In this document: positions 1 through 8,910 of the stretch, piece after piece
Layout of the letters: each line of letters opens with the position of its first letter
Position numbering within the stretch: position 1 is the first letter of the stretch
NCBI GenBank assembly: GCA_016926575.1
Contig: JAFGOJ010000025.1
Coordinates: 1-8,910 of the forward strand
Origin: Anaerolineae bacterium
GTDB lineage: Bacteria > Chloroflexota > Anaerolineae > B4-G1 > DUEL01
Direction of reading: 5' to 3'
Length of the DNA: 8,910 bases
Program-made: the position numbers and the translations under genes
Notes under the pieces: generated by a model
Database searches by the model: none
Told to the model about the DNA's origin: nothing
What the model saw: only the letters and a program-made list of their open reading frames with translations

Positions 1-1687
1 CCCCCCCGACCGGCGCGAGGGCCTGCCACTCGCTCGTCACGACGAGCCGCTCCGTTCCGGCGGCGCAGGTGACGGAGAGCAGGCGCACGCCCGCGCCGAA
101 CAGGGCCAGCGCGGGCCGTTCGGGCTGGGGCGGGAAGACGCGCCCGGCGTGCTCCAGGCGCATGCGCGCTGCTGTGTCGTAGCGCGTCAGGAAGACCGCT
201 CCTGCGGCGCGCACGTCTTCTGCGGCGAGGGTCTCCCCCAAAGGGCGCACCGCGTAGGGTAGCGGTGGCAGCACCGGCCCCCAACTGCGTTCGAATGCCG
301 CATCGACCTGCCCCGTGTGCGCGGCGACCAGGTCGGCGGCGCCCACTTCGCGGGGCATAGGGATGATGCCCTCGTGGCCCAGCGGGTAGGTCCGCCCGGC
401 CGAGGTGATGCGGCCGGGCAGGTTGACCGCCAGGATGGGGCGCTCGTCTTCGGCCGCGGCGACGACGTCCCACAGCAGCGCGCCGACCTGGCGGTGGAGG
501 GCGATGCGCTCCACGACGAAGCGCTCGGCGGGCAGGAGGGTCAGAGTGAGCAGGGCGCAGGCGCTCAGGGCGTGGCGGGCGCGCTTCCAATCAGCCGCGC
601 CGGCCCACAGGAGCGCTGCGCCTGCGGCGGCGGGGTAGAAGGTGCGCGGTGCGTCGACGAGCCAGGCGTGGCGCAGGGTGAGCAGCGGCGGGAGCGACCA
701 CGCCGCCCACCAGCCCAGGGCCAGCAGGTGCGCGCGCCCACCCGCGGCGGAGCGCACAAGCCAGCCGATGGACAGCAGTACCGGCAGGCCCACCAGCACC
801 ATCGCCAGGGCAGGCTCCACCCCGGCACCGGCGACGATCTGCGCCAGCGGTGCCGCCGGGAAGGCCAGGGTCTGCAGGGCTGTGGCGGCGTTTTGAAACG
901 CGTCGGGCCAGGCCAGGCCGTGCAGCGCCGTCCCTTGCGGGCGTACTGCCGCGGCGACGACGAGAGGCAACGTCGAGGCGACCAGGTGCGCCACAGGCCA
1001 GCGGGAGACGGGCGGCGATTCCTTCCGGCAGATGGCCCACTCCGTCCCCAGGATGATGGCGCAGATGACCACGCCGCCCTCGTGGGCGAATCCGGCCAGG
1101 GTGGTCAGCACCACGGCCAGCGCGTGGCGAGCAGGGGCGGCGTCCTGACGCGCGCGTAGGTAGGCCAGGACGGCGCCGAGGGCCAGGGCGGTCGTCAATG
1201 GGTAGGTGAAGGCGATGGCCCAGGGCACGGCGTCGCAGGCGAAGGGGTAGCTGACGAAGAACGCCGCTGCCAGGGGCGCGGTCAACCCGGGGCGGCGGCT
1301 CCGGCGGGCCGCCAACAAGCCCACCAGCGTCCCGCACGCGGCGTGCCCGGCCAGGTTGAGCGCGTGCAGCGCCACCGGTGACAGGTCACCCGCCAGCAGG
1401 TAGAGTGCCTTCCAGAGCGTGAAGTGGAGCGGGCGGTAATCCCGGTACGGGCCGACCGAGGTCCAGAAGTCGAGCAGCGGTGTGGCTTCGACCCACGGCA
1501 CCTGGAGCAGGTCGTCGGAATAGAGAGGCATGTGCAGAGTGGGGGCGTAGAGGAGGAGGGTGAGCGTCAAGGAGATGAGAACAGCCAGGAATTGCGGGTT
1601 GCGAATTAGGAATTGCGATCTGCGATGTCGCTTCCCAATTTGCAATTTGCAATTTTCAGCTTTAGTGTTATGGTCTTCGAGATTCAT
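1..1687 (-). CDS. GT-C-type integral membrane glycosyltransferase (partial, C-terminus beyond window)
   Basis: An uninterrupted frame of 562 codons starts at ATG 1687-1685 and is still open at base 1. The product has a basic cytoplasmic N-terminus (KRHRRS, residues 19-24), a first membrane helix at about 33-52, then about nine more hydrophobic stretches to about residue 400, and a more polar C-terminal part. The first external loop carries a paired acid (YSDD, 56-59) and is followed by YRPL (84-87). A PF-x-CDAVPWA segment lies at 148-157 and an HE pair at 202-203. These match, in order, the acidic loop, YRPL, HP-x-x-E-x-V-x-W and KE landmarks of bacterial GT-C proteins related to protein O-mannosyltransferases. 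Such enzymes transfer sugar from a polyprenyl-phosphate carrier outside the membrane; donor and acceptor cannot be read here. An in-frame TAG at 1708-1706 limits the start, and no good Shine-Dalgarno precedes the ATG. The first 25 or so residues are partly encoded by a low-complexity repeat, so the true start is uncertain. The gene diverges from rimO. The coding call is strong, the family call moderate. Confidence 0.8.
   Translation of the reverse strand, partial: MNLEDHNTKAENCKLQIGKRHRRSQFLIRNPQFLAVLISLTLTLLLYAPTLHMPLYSDDLLQVPWVEATPLLDFWTSVGPYRDYRPLHFTLWKALYLLAGDLSPVALHALNLAGHAACGTLVGLLAARRSRRPGLTAPLAAAFFVSYPFACDAVPWAIAFTYPLTTALALGAVLAYLRARQDAAPARHALAVVLTTLAGFAHEGGVVICAIILGTEWAICRKESPPVSRWPVAHLVASTLPLVVAAAVRPQGTALHGLAWPDAFQNAATALQTLAFPAAPLAQIVAGAGVEPALAMVLVGLPVLLSIGWLVRSAAGGRAHLLALGWWAAWSLPPLLTLRHAWLVDAPRTFYPAAAGAALLWAGAADWKRARHALSACALLTLTLLPAERFVVERIALHRQVGALLWDVVAAAEDERPILAVNLPGRITSAGRTYPLGHEGIIPMPREVGAADLVAAHTGQVDAAFERSWGPVLPPLPYAVRPLGETLAAEDVRAAGAVFLTRYDTAARMRLEHAGRVFPPQPERPALALFGAGVRLLSVTCAAGTERLVVTSEWQALAPVGG
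1590..1656. repeat. Low-complexity AATTGC-type repeat tract with 7-bp tandem units
   Basis: This AT-rich tract contrasts with the GC-rich surroundings and consists of variants of the words AATTGC and TTGCGA. At 1636-1656 it becomes an exact-length tandem array of three heptamers: CAATTTG, CAATTTG and CAATTTT. It overlaps the start of the membrane protein gene, where the heptamers encode about residues 11-18 on the minus strand. It is probably slipped-strand or dispersed-repeat DNA; no function is evident. Confidence 0.6.
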
Positions 1688-1730
1688 ATCGATCTTGAAC
1701 TGACTCTACTGGAAAAAGCTATCAACCACA

Positions 1731-1859
1731 GTAACTGCTCAGCCTTCCCGCCGACGGGTCATTGCGAGGGCGCGCAGCACCCGAAGCAATCTCCACGGTC
1801 GGTCCGGGAGACTGCTTCGCCGCCTTCGGCGGCTCGCAATGACCAGCGTGAGCAGTTAC
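1731..1859. repeat. MITE-like nested palindromic element
   Basis: This 129-bp element has perfect 11-bp terminal inverted repeats: GTAACTGCTCA at 1731-1741 and its complement at 1849-1859. Inside is a perfect 12-bp inverted repeat, GGTCATTGCGAG at 1757-1768 with its complement at 1833-1844. A third pair, CGAAGCAATCTC at 1782-1793 against 1808-1819, has one mismatch. Similar CATTGCGAG / GAAGCAATCTC palindromes are, to my knowledge, dispersed intergenic repeats in several bacterial phyla. It is too short to encode a protein, so any mobility would depend on an enzyme supplied elsewhere. I see no clear target-site duplication. It fills the spacer between two divergent genes, so its transcript could fold and affect either 5' leader; that is inference. 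Confidence 0.75.
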
Positions 1860-1874
1860 GGCGAATATTAAAAT

Positions 1875-1901
1875 CTTTGTGCTCTTTGTGGCCTTTGTGG
1901 T
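1875..1901. repeat. 9-bp tandem repeat (CTTTGTG core, three copies)
   Basis: CTTTGTG occurs at 1875-1881, 1884-1890 and 1893-1899, an exact 9-bp period with two variable bases between cores. It lies between the palindromic element and the rimO ribosome binding site. Comparable arrays (reverse complement ACAAAG with short spacers) occur in non-coding DNA of many environmental bacteria, so it is more likely a dispersed repeat than an operator for rimO. Confidence 0.6.
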
Positions 1902-1944
1902 TGTCTCTCCTTTTTTCAGAAGAGGATGAACTGATCTTGGTTGT

Positions 1945-1953
1945 AGAAGGGAG
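1945..1953 (+). promoter_or_regulatory. Ribosome binding site of rimO
   Basis: AGAAGGGAG ends 10 bases before the ATG at 1964. It is purine-rich with a partial anti-Shine-Dalgarno match. An in-frame TAG immediately precedes this ATG (1961-1963), so no upstream start in the same frame is possible. Confidence 0.55.
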
Positions 1954-1963
1954 CATACCATAG

Positions 1964-3319
1964 ATGGGAAAGCAGGGCAAGAGGAAGCCACCGCGTGAGC
2001 GGACGTATTTTCTCCTTTCGCTGGGGTGCGCCAAGAACACGGTCGACGCGGAGGGGATGGCGACGTTGTTGGAGCGGGCCGGTTTCGAGCCGGTGAGTTT
2101 GCTGCAGCATGCCGAGGTGGTGATCGTCAACACGTGCGGGTTCATTGCGCCGGCGCGGGAGGAGTCGCTGGCGGCACTGCAAGAACTGGCGGACGCGAAG
2201 CGACCGGGCCAGGTGCTCTTGGCCGCCGGGTGTTGGTCTCAGCGCGACCCCCAGGCGATCCTGGCGGCAGTGCCGGGGGTAGACGGCGTGCTTGGCACGC
2301 GGCGGTGGATGGACGTGGTCGATGTGGTGCAGCGGGTACGCCAGCCTGGGCGCACGGAACCGGTGCTGCACCTGCCGGACACGCCCACGGTGGGGCGGGA
2401 CGAACGTGACGTGCCACGGGTGGCGGCGCAGGGAGCGAGCGCCTATCTCAAGATCGCCGACGGGTGCAGCCGCACCTGCGCGTTCTGCGCCATCCCGCTG
2501 ATCAAGGGGCCGGCCGTCAGCCGCCCGGCGGAGCGCATTCTGGACGAGGCGGCGATGCTCGCGGAGTGGGGGGTGAAGGAGATCGTGCTGATTGCCCAGG
2601 ATACCACCACCTACGGGCGCGACGTGGGCGGGCAGGACGGGCTGGCCGACTTGTTGGAACGGATGGCAGCGCGCGTGCCACAGGTGCCCTGGCTGCGGGT
2701 GATGTACGCCTTCCCCGGCGCGATCACGCCGCGCTTGATCGAGGTGATGGCCGACCTGCCGCAGGTGTTGCCTTACGTGGACATTCCCCTCCAGCACGCC
2801 CACCCCGACGTGTTGCGGCGTATGCGCCGCCCGGCCGACGTCGATTGGATGCGCCGGACGGCGGCCACGCTGCGCGAGCGCATTCCGGGGATCGCCATCC
2901 GCACGACGTTCGTGGTGGGGTTCCCCGGCGAGACGGACGCCGAGTTCGCTGCGCTGGTCGATTTCGTGGCGGAGATGGCCTTCGACCGGGTGGGGGTGTT
3001 CACCTATTCCCACGAAGAGGGAACGCCGGCCGCCGCGCTGCGCGACGACGTGCCGGAGGCGGTGAAGGAAGAGCGGCGCGGGGCGGTGATGGAGGTGCAG
3101 CAGCCGATTTCGCTGGCGAAGAACCAGGCGCTGGTGGGGCAGACGCTCGACGTGCTGGTGGAGGGTCAGGGCGAAGGGCTGAGCGTGGGGCGTTCCTACC
3201 GCGACGCGCCGGAGATCGACGGGCTGGTGTTGATGGAGGAGGACGCCCCGGTGGGGGAGATCGTGGCGGTGGAGGTCACCGGCGCGATGGAATACGACGT
3301 GGTGGGGCGGGTGGTGTAG
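1964..3319 (+). CDS. rimO: Ribosomal protein S12 methylthiotransferase RimO
   Basis: This cytoplasmic radical-SAM enzyme adds a methylthio group to the beta-carbon of a conserved aspartate of ribosomal protein S12 (Asp89 in E. coli), using two iron-sulfur clusters. The 451-residue product is close to the usual RimO length of about 440. The N-terminal MTTase domain has its three cluster cysteines: C22 in SLGCAKNTVDAEG, C58 in NTCGF and C90 in AAGCWSQ. The radical-SAM domain follows with C168, C172 and C175 in GCSRTCAFC. RimO rather than MiaB is indicated by IAQDTTTYGRD after the cluster motif, by PLQHAHPDVLRRMRRP, and by GRSYRDAPEIDG in the C-terminal TRAM domain (about 385-451), which binds the S12 substrate. 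ATG 1964 is the first start after an in-frame stop and has a fair ribosome binding site. The gene stands alone: divergent from the membrane protein, convergent with the nuclease, and closed by a terminator. No key residue is missing. Confidence 0.95.
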   Translation: MGKQGKRKPPRERTYFLLSLGCAKNTVDAEGMATLLERAGFEPVSLLQHAEVVIVNTCGFIAPAREESLAALQELADAKRPGQVLLAAGCWSQRDPQAILAAVPGVDGVLGTRRWMDVVDVVQRVRQPGRTEPVLHLPDTPTVGRDERDVPRVAAQGASAYLKIADGCSRTCAFCAIPLIKGPAVSRPAERILDEAAMLAEWGVKEIVLIAQDTTTYGRDVGGQDGLADLLERMAARVPQVPWLRVMYAFPGAITPRLIEVMADLPQVLPYVDIPLQHAHPDVLRRMRRPADVDWMRRTAATLRERIPGIAIRTTFVVGFPGETDAEFAALVDFVAEMAFDRVGVFTYSHEEGTPAAALRDDVPEAVKEERRGAVMEVQQPISLAKNQALVGQTLDVLVEGQGEGLSVGRSYRDAPEIDGLVLMEEDAPVGEIVAVEVTGAMEYDVVGRVV

Positions 3320-3337
3320 GGGGCCTTTGTCTTCGAC

Positions 3338-3367
3338 GTTCCGCCCGGTCGGGAGACCGGGCGGAAC
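3338..3367. repeat. Perfect hairpin I in the convergent spacer
   Basis: GTTCCGCCCGGTC (3338-3350) pairs perfectly over 13 bp with 3355-3367 around a GGGA loop. It begins 18 bases after the rimO stop but has no T-run on either side, so it is not a classical intrinsic terminator. It may protect the rimO mRNA 3' end or be an intergenic palindromic repeat. Confidence 0.65.
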
Positions 3368-3382
3368 AAGAGACCCACGCCA

Positions 3383-3405
3383 CCGCCGGGTCACGGACCC
3401 GGCGG
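3383..3405. repeat. Perfect hairpin II in the convergent spacer
   Basis: CCGCCGGGTC (3383-3392) pairs with GACCCGGCGG (3396-3405), a 10-bp GC-rich stem with a 3-base loop and no T-run. Its stem shares the CCGG-plus-GTC/GAC theme with hairpin I but is not a copy of it. Confidence 0.6.
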
Positions 3406-3436
3406 GAGCCATAACGTCGGCTATTTTCGGAGCAGG

Positions 3437-3473
3437 AACCTCCCGCAGGCTCGAAGCCTGCGGGAGGTTTTTT
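3437..3473 (+). terminator. Intrinsic terminator of rimO
   Basis: AACCTCCCGCAGGCT (3437-3451) pairs perfectly over 15 bp with 3455-3469 around a CGA loop, and six T residues run from 3468 to 3473. Stem plus T-run is a textbook Rho-independent terminator for transcription from rimO. The T-run abuts the stop codon of the convergent nuclease gene (3476-3474). Read the other way, the same hairpin starts a few bases past that stop but is followed only by TTCCTGCTCC, so termination of the nuclease transcript should be weaker. Confidence 0.85.
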
Positions 3474-8837
<5,364 letters not shown>

Positions 8838-8845
8838 ATCTTTGT

Positions 8846-8851
8846 CCTCCT
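8846..8851 (-). promoter_or_regulatory. Strong Shine-Dalgarno of the nuclease gene
   Basis: On the minus strand AGGAGG is a perfect match to the anti-Shine-Dalgarno and ends 8 bases before ATG 8837. It lies between the longer candidate start (ATG 8867) and this one, and the shorter start puts a normal signal peptide at the very N-terminus. Confidence 0.88.
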
Positions 8852-8866
8852 GACTTTTTCTATCCA

Positions 8867-8894
8867 ACGTTGCGCGTCATTCCAGTACGTTGCG
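8867..8894. repeat. 8-bp direct repeat in the nuclease leader
   Basis: ACGTTGCG occurs at 8867-8874 and 8887-8894 on the plus strand, 20 bp start to start, close to two helical turns. Both copies are preceded by TCCA within a few bases. It could be a regulator site upstream of the nuclease ribosome binding site, but two short copies can also be chance. I see no convincing promoter in the leader, which may lie beyond the right edge. Confidence 0.3.
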
Positions 8895-8910
8895 GGGTTA
8901 TCTTTTCCCG

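Noticed and set aside
317..1337. Open frames of 280 codons (plus) and 248 codons (minus) in the left region
   Set aside because: Both overlap the 562-codon membrane protein frame. Their products are Arg/Gly/Pro-rich low-complexity strings, whereas the membrane frame gives regular hydrophobic helices and GT-C landmarks.
1731..1859. The palindromic element read as a terminator or a tRNA-like gene
   Set aside because: There is no T-run after the stem on either strand, and there is no cloverleaf, anticodon arm or CCA end.
1613..1963. A 116-codon plus-strand frame ending just before rimO
   Set aside because: It is composed of the repeat tract, the palindromic element and the 9-bp tandem repeat, and resembles no protein. 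It is chance read-through of repeat DNA.
1688..1963. Sigma-70-like promoter boxes for the two divergent genes
   Set aside because: I found only poor matches with wrong spacing (for example TTACTG and TAGAGT 20 bases apart on the minus strand), so no promoter is called.
1916..3412. A 498-codon open frame on the minus strand opposite rimO
   Set aside because: It covers all of rimO in antisense, its product is His/Arg/Pro-rich with no recognisable motif, and rimO itself is unambiguous.
8838..8867. The upstream ATG (8867) as start of the nuclease
   Set aside because: It adds ten mostly polar residues before the signal peptide and would place the perfect AGGAGG inside the coding region; the ATG at 8837 is correctly spaced from it.

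Overview
The window looks like bacterial chromosome from a high-GC lineage, most plausibly Chloroflexota (Anaerolineae-like). The grounds are circumstantial: a huge secreted protein built from DUF11 and lamin-tail modules that ends in a YLP-type C-terminal tail, a RimO of ordinary bacterial type, and intergenic DNA full of short palindromes and small tandem repeats. There is no rRNA, tRNA or phylogenetic marker strong enough to settle the phylum.

Layout. (1) Positions 1-1687, minus strand: the first 562 residues of a polytopic membrane protein of the GT-C glycosyltransferase type, running off the left edge of the window. (2) Positions 1688-1963: a divergent intergenic region of 276 bp, nearly half of it a nested inverted-repeat element (1731-1859), followed by a 9-bp tandem repeat and the ribosome binding site of the next gene. 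(3) Positions 1964-3319, plus strand: rimO, the ribosomal protein S12 methylthiotransferase, complete and with all six expected cluster cysteines. (4) Positions 3320-3473: a convergent intergenic region with three consecutive perfect hairpins, the last being an intrinsic terminator for rimO. (5) Positions 3474-8837, minus strand: a 1787-residue secreted nuclease of the ExeM/NucH type. Its order is signal peptide, a CBM9/DOMON-like beta-sandwich, two lamin-tail domains, two DUF11 domains, a third lamin-tail-like domain, a third DUF11, an OB-like domain, an endonuclease/exonuclease/phosphatase (EEP) catalytic domain, a fourth DUF11 and the YLP tail. (6) Positions 8838-8910: its strong ribosome binding site and leader, with an 8-bp direct repeat.

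The three genes do not form an operon: the first two are divergent and the last two convergent. RimO is housekeeping. The other two are envelope or extracellular functions: one probably transfers sugar from a lipid carrier at the membrane, the other probably degrades extracellular DNA or other phosphodiesters at or beyond the cell surface. I see no defence system, CRISPR array, prophage or transposase. The most unusual content is the architecture and tail of the giant nuclease and the small repeat families in the spacers.
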